64,000 nucleotides of DNA from Verrucomicrobiota bacterium (GCA_019510185.1 JAEKKV010000010.1:186001-250000), one strand, 5' to 3'; shown: positions 34,194 to 43,479, counted from the first letter of the stretch. Translations and numbers: made by a program. The notes: generated by a model from the letters alone, not told the origin.

Positions 34194-34227
34194 GGCGGGA
34201 GCACTAGAGGCGTTCCGGACGGCGCGG

Positions 34228-35487
34228 TCAAACGATGAAGATTGCGATCGCGCCGGCCAACGCCGTCAACCCGAGCACCACCGCGACGTGACGGCGCAAA
34301 GTGGGCGAGCCGAGGCCGATGGCGAGCGCGGCTTTGAGCACGGAATTGGCCACCGCGGCTACGATCACCGCCTGCGTGGCGAGCGAGAGGGGGATTGCGC
34401 CGGTTTTGAGATTGTTGGCCAACGTCAGGGAAATGGCGTCCATGTCGGTGAGACCCGACGCGAAGCTCAGCGGAAGCAGTCCCGCCTGCCAGCCGGCGTG
34501 GGTGACGGCTTTGACCAGAAACGAAATCAGGGCGTAAAGTAGGGCGAACTTGATGGCGGTGGGAAGCCCGAGGGGATTGCCCACGTTGGGCGCTTCCACC
34601 TGTCGGAACTCGGACCGGCGAGTGCGCCACAACCATCCGCCATACCCCGCGGCCGGAAGGGTCATGCACGCGAAAGGTATCAAAAGCGCCAAGGCCAGCT
34701 GGCGGTTGAGTAGGCTGATGACCAGAGTGATGCGGGCGAGCATCACCGTGCAGGCGATGACGGCGGCGAAAGCATAATGGGCGGAGAGCGCCGGCTCCTG
34801 CCGGCTGCGCCGACTGAAGGCGAGCGTGGCGGCGGTGCTCGAGGCGAGTCCGCCGAGCAGACTGGTGACGAGCAGCCCCGCGCGGGCCCCAAGCAGACGC
34901 ATGGCGACGTAACCGGCGAAACCCAGGCCGGAGATGAGCACAACAAACATCCATGTTGTGTAGGGATTGAACGCTTCCAACGGGCCGAAGTTGCGATTCG
35001 GCACGAGGGGAAGGACTACGCCGGTGACCGCGACAAATTGCAGGGTGGCGCGAATATCCGCCTCGGTGAAGGCGCGGGTCCAGGCGTGCAGCGGCTGCTT
35101 GAGCCCGAGCAGCACCATCGTGAGGGCGGTGATCACGATGGCGGACTGGGTCTGATTCCAAGCCACCAGTGCGCCGATGAAAAGCGTGAGGAGTGAAGCC
35201 GCGAAAGTCGTGCTGCCCGGTGCGGTGCCGCCGGTGCTCTCCTGTCGTCGCAAAAAGATCAAATGGACGGCTACGGCGATCAGGACAGTAGGCAGTGAGA
35301 ACGGAGCGTAATCGCGGCTCGCGATGGCGCCGAGGCAACCGAGGATCGCCCAAAGCGTGTGCGTGCGAACCCCGCCGAAATCGACGGCATTGGCAGGTTT
35401 CTCAACCTGATCGCTCCATTGGCGGATGAGACCCACCAAGGCGCCCAAACCGGCGCTCGCGATGATAAGCCCGAGCAGGGGAGGCAT
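34228..35487 (-). CDS. MgtC/DUF4010-type integral membrane protein
   Basis: 419 residues from MPPLLGLIIASAGLGALVGLIRQW at 35487; a longer frame to 35817 adds basic, membrane-free residues and is unlikely. The N-terminal third resembles MgtC/SapB membrane proteins (GLGALVGLIRQW, then FGGVRTHTLWAILGCLGAIA). The remainder is DUF4010, with GLASSTAATLAFSRRSRQEP and FASGLTDMDAISLTLAN as landmarks. About 12 hydrophobic segments are seen. Members are widespread and of unknown substrate; ion or magnesium homeostasis is suggested only by the MgtC part. Confidence 0.85.
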   Translation of the reverse strand: MPPLLGLIIASAGLGALVGLIRQWSDQVEKPANAVDFGGVRTHTLWAILGCLGAIASRDYAPFSLPTVLIAVAVHLIFLRRQESTGGTAPGSTTFAASLLTLFIGALVAWNQTQSAIVITALTMVLLGLKQPLHAWTRAFTEADIRATLQFVAVTGVVLPLVPNRNFGPLEAFNPYTTWMFVVLISGLGFAGYVAMRLLGARAGLLVTSLLGGLASSTAATLAFSRRSRQEPALSAHYAFAAVIACTVMLARITLVISLLNRQLALALLIPFACMTLPAAGYGGWLWRTRRSEFRQVEAPNVGNPLGLPTAIKFALLYALISFLVKAVTHAGWQAGLLPLSFASGLTDMDAISLTLANNLKTGAIPLSLATQAVIVAAVANSVLKAALAIGLGSPTLRRHVAVVLGLTALAGAIAIFIV

Positions 35488-35800
35488 GGCGAAGGCGACC
35501 CTAACCCGCCTCCTCCCGCCTCGCAAGCCCGCCCGCCGCCCCGCTTTCGCCCTGCGCATCAGTTCCCACGCACCGCGACCCCGCGCCCCACCGCTCAAAC
35601 CAAGAAGTACAGTAATACTTGACTTCATGGTTTGGGGTGAGGGCGGAAGGTAGTTGCTGGATGAAAGCGGGGGAAGGGAGGCGAGGGAGAGAAGACGGGA
35701 AGCGGCGGGCGAGGGCGATGGTGGGCGGTTGCGGGTGGTGGGGCAGGGGAGGTTTTTCCGTTTGCGCCGCGTCGGGGGGCTCCCCACGTTGAACGATTCC
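35488..35800 (+). promoter_or_regulatory. 313-bp divergent intergenic region before lysS, with inverted repeats and a G-quadruplex motif
   Basis: No convincing gene lies here. Near the middle are nested inverted repeats: AAACCA (35597-35602) with TGGTTT (35628-35633), and inside them AAGTA (35605-35609) with TACTT (35616-35620). TTGACT at 35619-35624 could serve as a -35 box. The lysS side is purine-rich; GGG runs at 35723, 35733, 35740 and 35746 make a four-tract G-quadruplex pattern (35723-35749) on the sense strand about 50 bases before the lysS ATG. Confidence 0.45.
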
Positions 35801-37270
35801 ATGAGCGACCTTCCCACCGATATTTCCCACGATCAGCACGCGGTGCGCCGCCAGAAGCTGGATGAAATGCGGGCCGCGGGTTTCGATCCGTTTCGCGCCA
35901 GTTTTTCCCCCACGCACTTTTCGGCGGAGGCGCTCAAACTCCATGTCGACGGCCAGGATAACGCCGTCACGGTGTCCGTCGCGGGGCGTTTGGTTGTCAT
36001 CCGCGACATGGGCAAGAGCCAGTTCGTCAAGATCCTCGACCAGCAGGGGTCGATCCAGCTCTACGTGAAAAAGGATGTCGTTGGTGATGAAGCCTACGCG
36101 GCCTTCAAGAAGCTGGATTTGGGCGATTTCCTGGGCGCGACCGGCACGCTTTTCAAAACCAAGACCGGCGAGGTCACCGTGCGCGTGGAGCGGTATACGC
36201 TGGTGGCGAAGGCACTGCGTCCGCTGCCGGAGAAATGGCACGGTCTCAGCGATCCCGAGCAGGTTTACCGTCAGCGCTACCTCGATCTGATCGTCAACGC
36301 CGAGTCGCGCCAGCGGCTGATGACACGTTCAAGGATCGTCTCGCATATCCGCCGTTTCCTCGAGGACCGGCAGTTTCTTGAAGTCGAGACGCCGGTGCTG
36401 CAAAACGTGGCGGGCGGGGCGGCGGCGCGGCCTTTCCAGACGCATCACAACACGCTCGGGGTGGACTTCGTGTTGCGTATCTCGCTCGAACTTTACCTCA
36501 AGCGCATGCTCGTCGGCGGTTACGACCGCGTGTTCGAGATCGGCCGCAATTTCCGCAACGAGGGCGTCTCCCGCCGCCATAATCCCGAGTTCACTATGCT
36601 CGAGGTTTATCAGGCCTACAGCGACTACCGTGGCATGATGACGTTGGTGCAGGATCTCCTGCGTTCGCTCTGCCAGAACGTGCTGGGCGTTTCCGAGATC
36701 AAGCATGCCGCCAGCGGCGAGGTGATCCAGTTCGGTGGCGCCTGGCGCGAGGTGAAATACAGGGATCTGATCATCGAGAAGACGGGTGACGCCCAATGGT
36801 TCAGTCGTACCAAGGAGGAGAAGATTGCCGGCGTGCAAAAACTCGGCCTCTTCGCCGATGTGAAATGGGAGGACTTCGAGCTGACCAACGAGATTTTCGG
36901 CAAGCTCATCGAGCCCACGCTCATCCAGCCGACCTTTGTCACGCATCTGCCGAAGGAGCTTTGCCCGCTCGCCAAGATCACGCAGGACGATCCGGTCACG
37001 ATCGACGTTTTCGAGTTGATCATCGGCGGCATGGAGATCGCGCCCGCCTATTCGGAGCAGAACGATCCCGACGTCCAACGCGCCATGTTCGAGGCGCAAG
37101 CCGGCGAAGAACAGCAGAAGATCGACCACGATTTCCTGCTCGCGCTGGAGCACGGCATGCCTCCCGCCGGCGGCATGGGCATCGGCATCGACCGCCTCTG
37201 CATCCTGCTCACGGGCGCTGAGAGTATTCGCGACGTGATCCTTTTCCCTCAATTGCGCCCGGGCAGCTGA
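35801..37270 (+). CDS. lysS: lysyl-tRNA synthetase, class II
   Basis: 489 residues from MSDLPTDISHDQHAVRRQK at 35801; earlier in-frame codons to 35654 encode low-complexity sequence. An N-terminal OB-fold binds the anticodon (VSVAGRLVVIRDMGKSQFVK). Class II motif 2 is FEIGRNFRNEGVSRRHNPEFTM and motif 3 is GMGIGIDRLCILL. ETPVLQNVAGGAAARPF marks the active-site entry. Length and order are standard. It charges tRNA-Lys. A free-standing lysS with its own leader region is seen here, not in an operon with the next gene, 78 bp away. Confidence 0.96.
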   Translation: MSDLPTDISHDQHAVRRQKLDEMRAAGFDPFRASFSPTHFSAEALKLHVDGQDNAVTVSVAGRLVVIRDMGKSQFVKILDQQGSIQLYVKKDVVGDEAYAAFKKLDLGDFLGATGTLFKTKTGEVTVRVERYTLVAKALRPLPEKWHGLSDPEQVYRQRYLDLIVNAESRQRLMTRSRIVSHIRRFLEDRQFLEVETPVLQNVAGGAAARPFQTHHNTLGVDFVLRISLELYLKRMLVGGYDRVFEIGRNFRNEGVSRRHNPEFTMLEVYQAYSDYRGMMTLVQDLLRSLCQNVLGVSEIKHAASGEVIQFGGAWREVKYRDLIIEKTGDAQWFSRTKEEKIAGVQKLGLFADVKWEDFELTNEIFGKLIEPTLIQPTFVTHLPKELCPLAKITQDDPVTIDVFELIIGGMEIAPAYSEQNDPDVQRAMFEAQAGEEQQKIDHDFLLALEHGMPPAGGMGIGIDRLCILLTGAESIRDVILFPQLRPGS

Positions 37271-37348
37271 GAAGACACGGAGATCACGAAGGCCGCGGAA
37301 TTCCTGGGAGTCCCTCACCTCGCGCCCTGACGCTCACCGCATTTTAAA

Positions 37349-38584
37349 ATGCCCTGGTACCTCTACCTCGCCCTGAAACAGCTTTTCCCCACGGGGAAAC
37401 GTTTTCCGTTTTTCACGGCGATCTCGGTGCTGGGCGTGGCGCTGGGCGTGGCATTGCTGGTTGTTTCAATCAGCGTGATGGGCGGCTTCGGCCGCGAAAT
37501 CCGGCGCATGATCGTGGACACCCAGGGCGACGTGCAGATCCGCGCCGGCGGGCTGATCAACGATCCGAAGGCGCTCATGCGAATCGTCGCCAAGGTTCCC
37601 GGGGTTGTCGGCGTGACGCCGTTTGCCGAGGGCGTGGGCATGCTGGAATACGACCGGAAGCCGGTTTTCCCCATTATCCAGGGCGTCGATCTCACGCATG
37701 TTAACGACGTCATCCCGCTCTCCCGCTACATTCGCGTCGGTTCGCTCGACGATCTCGACGACGACACCGTCATTCTCAGTTCGCAGCTGGCCTATTCGAT
37801 CGGCGCGCAGATCGGCGGCAAGGTCCAGATTTCTTCACCGTTGCTCATCGAGAAATTGAAGAGCGACGAGGTGTTTCTCCCGCGCGAGCTGACCGTGGTG
37901 GGAATTTTCGAGATCGGTCACCAGCAGCTCGACAGCAACACCGTGATCGTGACCCTGCGCCGCATGCAGGATCTGTACGGCCTGGGCGGAGCGGTGCACG
38001 GGCTGGATGTTAAAATCACCCCGGGTCTCGACGCCGACGAGGCCGCGCGTCGCATCAACGCCGTGCTCCCGCCGGCGGCCGGCGTCGAGGCGCGCTCGTG
38101 GATCGAGCTCAACCAGCAGTTCCTCTTTGTGCTCCAGTTGGAGAAAAACCTGATCTTCATTTTGCTGATTTTCATCGTGGTGGTGGCGGCGTTTTCCGTG
38201 ACGAGTTCGCTGCTCATCTCGGTGGTGCGGAAAACCCGCGAGATCGGTCTCCTGGGCGCGTTGGGCGGCGGCTCGCGCGAAGTCGCCCTGTGTTTTTGCC
38301 TTCAAGGTTTGTTCATCGGCGTGAGCGGAACCCTCAGCGGCCTGGCCTTGGGTTTTGGTTTTCTGGCCTGTCGTAATGATGTGCTGCGCCTTTTCACCTG
38401 GCTGACCGACAGCCAAGAGGCGTTGGAGCGATATTATCAGTTCAGCCGGGTTCCGGCCTATCTCGCGCCGGGGGATCTCACCATGATCATCGTGTGCACC
38501 ATCGTGATCTCCACCCTGGCCGGCATCCTGCCCGCTTGGCGCGCCGCGCGCCTCAAACCCGTGGAGGCCCTTCGCAGTGAGTGA
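37349..38584 (+). CDS. lolC: lipoprotein-releasing ABC transporter permease (LolC/LolE type)
   Basis: 411 residues. One N-terminal helix (about 22-45, FFTAISVLGVALGVALLVVS) is followed by a periplasmic domain of about 200 residues, then three helices, the MacB/FtsX-like layout of LolC/LolE. LVSSLLISVVRKTREIGLLGALGG (here TSSLLISVVRKTREIGLLGA) is the cytoplasmic coupling helix that meets LolD. It releases mature lipoproteins from the inner membrane for transport to the outer membrane. Only one permease gene is present, so the complex may be a homodimer (LolF-like), as in many non-enterobacteria. It overlaps lolD by 8 bases. Confidence 0.9.
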   Translation: MPWYLYLALKQLFPTGKRFPFFTAISVLGVALGVALLVVSISVMGGFGREIRRMIVDTQGDVQIRAGGLINDPKALMRIVAKVPGVVGVTPFAEGVGMLEYDRKPVFPIIQGVDLTHVNDVIPLSRYIRVGSLDDLDDDTVILSSQLAYSIGAQIGGKVQISSPLLIEKLKSDEVFLPRELTVVGIFEIGHQQLDSNTVIVTLRRMQDLYGLGGAVHGLDVKITPGLDADEAARRINAVLPPAAGVEARSWIELNQQFLFVLQLEKNLIFILLIFIVVVAAFSVTSSLLISVVRKTREIGLLGALGGGSREVALCFCLQGLFIGVSGTLSGLALGFGFLACRNDVLRLFTWLTDSQEALERYYQFSRVPAYLAPGDLTMIIVCTIVISTLAGILPAWRAARLKPVEALRSE

Positions 38585-39275
38585 GGTGATTCTCGAAGCC
38601 CGCGGTTTGCACAAAACCTATCTCAGCGGCGACCGCCGTCTGGAAGTGTTGCGCGATGTCAGTCTGGCCGTCGGCCGGGGGGAAAGTGTGAGCATTCGCG
38701 GAGAATCGGGTTCGGGCAAATCGACCTTGTTGCACCTGCTCGCCGGCCTCGACCAACCCGATTCGGGCGACGTGCGCTGGGGGGGCACGGCGGACACCGG
38801 CACCGCGCGTCGCGCGAAATTCCTGGGAATGGTTTTCCAATCGTTCTATCTCATCCCCGAGCTGAACGCCTTGGAAAACGTTCTCATGGCCATGCGCATG
38901 CAGGGACGGATCGGCGCCGACGAGCGCGCCCGGGCGCAGGCCATGCTTGCGCGGGTGGGGTTGGCCGGACGGGCGCACCACCTTCCCTCCCACCTCTCGG
39001 GTGGCGAGCGTCAGCGGGTCGCCGTGGCGCGCGCCTTGATCAACTCGCCCCAACTGATTCTGGCCGACGAGCCCACGGGCAATCTCGACGAAAAGACCGG
39101 CGAGGCCGTCATCGGCCTGCTGCTGGACCTGTGTGCCGAAACGCAGACGGCGCTCGTGCTGGTCACGCACAACGTCGCCCATGCGGCGAGGACGGCGCGC
39201 GCTCTTTTCATGCACGACGGCGTGCTGCGCACCGCTCCGATTTCCTCTGTCTCCGAACCACCCCCGCTCCCATGA
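38577..39275 (+). CDS. lolD: lipoprotein-releasing system ATP-binding protein LolD
   Basis: 232 residues from a GTG at 38577, inside the end of lolC. Walker A is GESGSGKSTLL, the signature LSGGERQRVAVARAL, Walker B LILADEPTGNLD, and the switch His lies in VLVTHNVAHA. The subfamily mark GLDQPDSGDVRWGG fits LolD/MacB ATPases. It powers lipoprotein release together with LolC. Its stop overlaps the next start (ATGA), so the operon goes on into the oxidoreductase and lpxB. Confidence 0.93.
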   Translation: MSEVILEARGLHKTYLSGDRRLEVLRDVSLAVGRGESVSIRGESGSGKSTLLHLLAGLDQPDSGDVRWGGTADTGTARRAKFLGMVFQSFYLIPELNALENVLMAMRMQGRIGADERARAQAMLARVGLAGRAHHLPSHLSGGERQRVAVARALINSPQLILADEPTGNLDEKTGEAVIGLLLDLCAETQTALVLVTHNVAHAARTARALFMHDGVLRTAPISSVSEPPPLP

Positions 39276-40267
39276 GTCTGTTCTCCTCCAAGCCCAAGAT
39301 CAAATGCGGCGTCGCCGGCGTCGGCTCGCTCGGCCAGCACCATGCGCGCATCTATGCGTCGTTGCCCAATGTCGAGTTCATGGGCATCTATGAGGCGAGC
39401 GACGAGCGTGCGAAGGAGATCTGCGCCAAGTATAACTGCCGCCGCTTCGCCAGCATCGAGGAACTGGGCGATGCCTGCGACGCCGTTTCCGTCGTCGTGC
39501 CGACCGACAAGCACGCGCTGGTGGCGCTGCCGTTGCTGGCGAAAAAATGCCATCTCCTCATCGAGAAGCCGCTGACCGCCACGCTGGCCGAGGCCGAGCA
39601 GGTTCTCGCCGCCGCCCAGGCCAACGGCTGCCTCGTGCAGGTCGGGCATATCGAACATTTCAATCCGGTGATGAGTTTCATGGAGAAGCACATCGACCGC
39701 CCCGGCTACATCACCGCCGAGCGTCTCGCGCCCTACACCCCGCGCGGCACCGAGGTCGGCGTGGTACTCGACCTGATGATTCACGACATCGGCATCGTGC
39801 TCGCGCTGGTGAAGTCTCCCATCCGCAAGATCGACAGCGTGGGCATCAGCGTTCTCTCGAAGACCGAGGACATCGCCAATGCGCGCATCGAGTTTGAGAA
39901 CGGCTGCGTGGCCAATCTCAGCGCCAGCCGCATGAGCCTGAAGAAGAATCGCGAGGTCCGCATTTTCCAGGACAACGCCTACATCTCGCTCGATTTCATG
40001 AATCAAAAGGGGCACTTGGTGAAAAAGAACGACCTCATCGCCTATGGCGTGAAGCTGAAGGTCGGTCTCGCCAAGGCGGGCGACGCCAGCTCGATCCCGG
40101 TGCAGGAAATTCCCATCGAGAAGGACGAGCCGCTGAAGCTGGAGCTCGCGCACTTCACCGAAAGCGTGGCGTCCGCGCAGCAGCCGAAAGTCGGCGCGAA
40201 GCTTGGCAAGACGGCGCTGGAGGTGGCCATCGCCATCACCGAACAGATCAAGGCCGCGGCGAAGTGA
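39272..40267 (+). CDS. Gfo/Idh/MocA-family oxidoreductase, possible UDP-GlcNAc dehydrogenase (GnnA-like)
   Basis: 331 residues from MSLFSSKPKIKCGVAG. An N-terminal Rossmann domain has GVGSLGQHHARIY (nucleotide loop) and VVPTDKHALVALPLL; EKPL follows, the conserved Lys of the family. The C-terminal domain has GHIEHFNPVM and LDLMIHDIGIVLAL. This subgroup is frequently beside lpx genes. GnnA of Acidithiobacillus oxidises UDP-GlcNAc at C3 on the way to a diamino sugar for lipid A. Position between lolD (overlap) and lpxB (19 bp) makes a lipid A or sugar-nucleotide role plausible; no GnnB-like aminotransferase is in the window. Confidence 0.82.
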   Translation: MSLFSSKPKIKCGVAGVGSLGQHHARIYASLPNVEFMGIYEASDERAKEICAKYNCRRFASIEELGDACDAVSVVVPTDKHALVALPLLAKKCHLLIEKPLTATLAEAEQVLAAAQANGCLVQVGHIEHFNPVMSFMEKHIDRPGYITAERLAPYTPRGTEVGVVLDLMIHDIGIVLALVKSPIRKIDSVGISVLSKTEDIANARIEFENGCVANLSASRMSLKKNREVRIFQDNAYISLDFMNQKGHLVKKNDLIAYGVKLKVGLAKAGDASSIPVQEIPIEKDEPLKLELAHFTESVASAQQPKVGAKLGKTALEVAIAITEQIKAAAK

Positions 40268-40286
40268 CGCCGTTTCGTTTTTGGCG

Positions 40287-41435
40287 ATGACCGACACGCT
40301 TAAACTTCCCTTTCGCCTGCCGCCGCCGACCGGCGGACGGGTGGACCTGCTCATCATCGCGGGCGAGCATTCGGGCGACCAGCATGCGGCCACGATGGTG
40401 CGGGAGTTTCAGGCCAAGCGTCCAGGGTTGGCCATCGCCGCCTTGGGTGGTCCCGAGCTGGCGAAGGCCGGCGTGCAGGTCTTGCACGACCTGACGGCAT
40501 CCTCGGTGGTCGGATTGGTCGAGGTGTTGAAGAACTACTCCTTTTTCAAGGCACTGTTCAACGAGACGCTGCGCTGGATCGCGGAATACCGGCCGCGGGC
40601 GGTGTGCTTTGTGGATTATCCCGGGCTCAACCTGCGCCTCGCCGAGGCGCTTTGCGAACGCGGGCTGTCGGTCAAGGGCGGCGGCGCAATCAAGCTGCTC
40701 TATTATATCTCGCCGCAAATTTGGGCGTGGAAAGCCGGCCGGCGTTTCACGATGGCGCGGCATCTCGACGCGATGGGAGTGATCTTTCCGTTCGAGCCCG
40801 CCTGTTATGCGGACACTGCGCTGCCGGTCGAGTTTGTGGGGCATCCCTTTCTCGCGGAAGATCACGAGCCGCCGGTGCGCTACGATCCCGACGCGCCGGT
40901 GCTGTTGCTGCCGGGCAGCCGCAAGCAGGCGGTGGCGCGGATCTTTCCGGTGCTGCTGGCCGGCCACACCGCCTATGGCAAACGCGATGCCATCGTGCTT
41001 TACCCGAGCGAGGACATCCTCGGCGTGCTGCGCGCGGCCAATCCGCCGACCAACGTGCGGCTGCTGCCCACGGGCACACAGGTGGCGGCGTCCGCAGTGC
41101 TTACGTCCAGCGGCACCATGTCGATGCACTGTGCGCTGGCGGCGATTCCCGGCGCGATCGCTTATCGGGCGAACCCGCTGACCTACATTCTCGGACGCAT
41201 GTTGGTGAAAATCGAATACCTCGGCATCGCCAACCTGCTCCTCAAGGAGCCCATGTACCCGGAATACATCCAGGGAGCCGCGACGCCGAAAGCGCTCGCC
41301 GCCGAGCTGGACGACTGTTTGGGCAACATCGACCGTCTCATCCGCACTCAGTCGCAGGCGGAGCGCCTGCGCGCCAGCCTGCGCCGTTCCGCCAACGGCA
41401 CCGTCGCCGACTGGCTGGCCCGTCAGCTGGACTGA
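40287..41435 (+). CDS. lpxB: lipid-A-disaccharide synthase
   Basis: 382 residues from MTDTLKLPFRLPPPTGG. It joins UDP-diacylglucosamine and lipid X to the lipid A disaccharide at the inner membrane. Family features are DLLIIAGEHSGDQHAATMV at the N-terminus, CFVDYPGLNLRLAE, YYISPQIWAWKAGRR, PVEFVGHPFL and VLLLPGSRKQ, and SSGTMSMHCALAAIPGAIAYR near the acceptor site. AWKAGR and GSRKQ stretches are highly conserved in LpxB. The window therefore belongs to an LPS-making organism. The operon lolC-lolD-oxidoreductase-lpxB groups envelope export and lipid A. Confidence 0.95.
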   Translation: MTDTLKLPFRLPPPTGGRVDLLIIAGEHSGDQHAATMVREFQAKRPGLAIAALGGPELAKAGVQVLHDLTASSVVGLVEVLKNYSFFKALFNETLRWIAEYRPRAVCFVDYPGLNLRLAEALCERGLSVKGGGAIKLLYYISPQIWAWKAGRRFTMARHLDAMGVIFPFEPACYADTALPVEFVGHPFLAEDHEPPVRYDPDAPVLLLPGSRKQAVARIFPVLLAGHTAYGKRDAIVLYPSEDILGVLRAANPPTNVRLLPTGTQVAASAVLTSSGTMSMHCALAAIPGAIAYRANPLTYILGRMLVKIEYLGIANLLLKEPMYPEYIQGAATPKALAAELDDCLGNIDRLIRTQSQAERLRASLRRSANGTVADWLARQLD

Positions 41436-41470
41436 GCCGGCTGCGGCCGCGGCTCTCGCCGGAGGCGGGC

Positions 41471-42568
41471 TTATTCGGTGCGACCCGTGCGAAACGACGT
41501 CAGTGCCGGAGCGGTCGGGGACGGCATCGCCGCGCCGGCTTGCGCTTCGATCTGTTTCCAGAGTGCCTCGGCTTTGGCCGTCACGATGGCGCGGGCGCGG
41601 GCGACCTCGGAGGCGCGTGCGGCGCGGTTTTCCTCGGCGATGCGGGCGAGGTCATCGAGGTTGTAGAGGAACACGTTGTCGAGTTCGGCCACGTTCGCCT
41701 CGATGTCGCGGGGCAGGGCGAGGTCGATGAAGAAGAGCGGATCGGCCGGACGCTTCTTCATGGCCGCGGTGACATGCTCGGCGGTCACCACGGTTTCCGG
41801 GGCGGCGGTGGAGCCGACGACGATGGAATAATCGCCCAAGTGCGCGGCGACATGTTCCCAAGGCAGCGCGGTCGCATCGAGCGTGGTGGCGAGTTCCATC
41901 GCGCGAGGCAGCGTACGGCTTGCCACCGTGAGCGAACCGGCGCCGCGGCTTTGAAAGGCCTTCGCGGTTTTTTCGCCAATCTCACCCGCGCCCAGCAGGA
42001 GGACGCGCGCCGAGCCGAGGTCGCCGAAAATCTTGAGCGCGAGATCCACCGCGACGTTGGCCACGCTGATCTGACCTTCGTTGAGGGCGGTGTGGGTGCG
42101 GACGTATTTGGCGTACTGGAAGGTTTTTTGAAAAACGCGGTTGAGCACGGGGCCGGCGGTGCGGCGGGCCTGGGCACCGGCGTAGGCCTCCTTTACCTGG
42201 CCGAGGATTTCCGTTTCCCCGAGCATCTGTGAGTCCATGCCGCAGGCGACTGCGAGCAGGTGTTCGATCGCGTCGCGGCCTTGCGCCTGGCGGCAAATCG
42301 CGGCGAAGGCGTCGGGGGCAAGGCCTTGAAGCGAGCAGAAAGCTTGCTGCAACTGCACGAGCGCGTCGGACGAGGCCGCGACACCGTAGAATTCGACGCG
42401 GTTGCAGGTGCTGAGCATCACGACTTCCGGCAGGCCCGGCAGCGCGCCGAGCGTGGCGTGAAACGCGGCGAGCTTGTCCGGGGCGGGCGCAAGACGTTCG
42501 CGCACCTCGATCGGGGCGGTGTGATGGCTCGCGCCGATGAGAAAAAACGTGGCGGCGGAAGCGCTCAT
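41471..42568 (-). CDS. hemA: glutamyl-tRNA reductase
   Basis: 365 residues from the ATG at 42568. It reduces Glu-tRNA to glutamate-1-semialdehyde, the first step of C5 tetrapyrrole synthesis. GASHHTAPIEVRERL opens the catalytic domain; the nucleophile is Cys55 in LSTCNRVEFYG; GETEILGQVKEAY follows; the NADPH fold has LLLGAGEIGEKTA. The C-terminal dimerisation helix is shorter than in E. coli (about 60 residues), making the protein smaller than the usual 415-420. Its start overlaps the stop of the HemX/CcsA-like gene as ATGA. Confidence 0.94.
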   Translation of the reverse strand: MSASAATFFLIGASHHTAPIEVRERLAPAPDKLAAFHATLGALPGLPEVVMLSTCNRVEFYGVAASSDALVQLQQAFCSLQGLAPDAFAAICRQAQGRDAIEHLLAVACGMDSQMLGETEILGQVKEAYAGAQARRTAGPVLNRVFQKTFQYAKYVRTHTALNEGQISVANVAVDLALKIFGDLGSARVLLLGAGEIGEKTAKAFQSRGAGSLTVASRTLPRAMELATTLDATALPWEHVAAHLGDYSIVVGSTAAPETVVTAEHVTAAMKKRPADPLFFIDLALPRDIEANVAELDNVFLYNLDDLARIAEENRAARASEVARARAIVTAKAEALWKQIEAQAGAAMPSPTAPALTSFRTGRTE

Positions 42569-43407
42569 CGCAGGGTGGCCACCGGCGGCGCGGGCGGGCG
42601 AGAGCGGCTGGAATCGACCGGTTTGAGCGACAGCAGCGCGACGGCGAAAAGGCCGACGCAGATCCAGGCAAGGCGTTTGGCGACGAGGCGGTTGCCCAGC
42701 CTGAGGGCAAGCACGAGCGCGTAGGCGGCCCACACGGCGGCGGTGGTGACGACCTTGGCCAAGTTGACCTTGGCGGGGTCCTGCAACCAGTAGACGGAAC
42801 CCACCGCGAGCGAGGCGGACAGGATCAGCACGCCGGCGGAAAGCAGCCGGAGGTTGATGTGGTCGAGGTCGCGGATCGAGGGAAGGAAGGCGAAGAGGCC
42901 GTACAGGTGGTGCTTTTTCAGGCTGAAGACCTGGAGCAGGTACATGACGGAGGTGAGCGCGAGCAACGCGAACACGCCGTAGCTGAACAGGGCGAGCGCG
43001 GCGTGAAACTCGATCCAGGGGTTTCCGCCAAAGACATCGACGCGACGCAGGGCATCCCAACCTGGAATGGCCAGGGACACCGAGGTCAGCACGGCGCCGA
43101 GCAGCGACGTGAAATACCCGAGCAGGCTCAGCCGGAACGTCGCGCCGATCACCAGGTACAACGCGATGGCCGACCAGGCGGTGAATTGGAAAATCTCGAA
43201 GGTGTTTCCGAGCGGGCAGCCTTTAACCGCCAGGCCGCGTTGGTAGAGGCCGAAGGTCTGCAAGGCGAAGCCCGCGCCGATGATCGCATACATCAGGGCC
43301 CGCGAATGCCGGCGTTCGCGCAACCAAGCCACCGTGCCCAGCACAAAACCCGCGAGGTAACACGCGGTGGCGAACCAGAGCCAGGTGCGATCGGTGAAGT
43401 CGGGCAT
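42565..43407 (-). CDS. HemX/CcsA-type membrane protein (cytochrome c assembly or heme regulation)
   Basis: 280 residues from MPDFTDRTWLWFATACYLAG at 43407. Eight hydrophobic segments are visible. The WWD-like region of CcsA is absent or degraded, but NTFEIFQFTAWSAIALYLVIG and EFHAALALFSYGVFALLALTSVMYLLQ with His match the CcsA/HemX (cytochrome c assembly protein) superfamily. In Bacillus, HemX lies beside hemA and lowers its level; the same pair with overlapping coding ends is seen here. Cytochrome c biogenesis (CcsA) is the alternative, as the window has c-type heme domains. Confidence 0.82.
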   Translation of the reverse strand: MPDFTDRTWLWFATACYLAGFVLGTVAWLRERRHSRALMYAIIGAGFALQTFGLYQRGLAVKGCPLGNTFEIFQFTAWSAIALYLVIGATFRLSLLGYFTSLLGAVLTSVSLAIPGWDALRRVDVFGGNPWIEFHAALALFSYGVFALLALTSVMYLLQVFSLKKHHLYGLFAFLPSIRDLDHINLRLLSAGVLILSASLAVGSVYWLQDPAKVNLAKVVTTAAVWAAYALVLALRLGNRLVAKRLAWICVGLFAVALLSLKPVDSSRSRPPAPPVATLR

Positions 43408-43479
43408 GGGAGAGCCGGTCACCATGCGCGGAGGAATCGACAGGCGCAAGCCGGAGGTGCGTAGGCCGGCGCGAGGTCG

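Noticed and set aside
40604..42232. A 542-codon plus-strand open frame across the lpxB and hemA ends
   Set aside because: It overlaps both conserved genes in other frames and has no domain.
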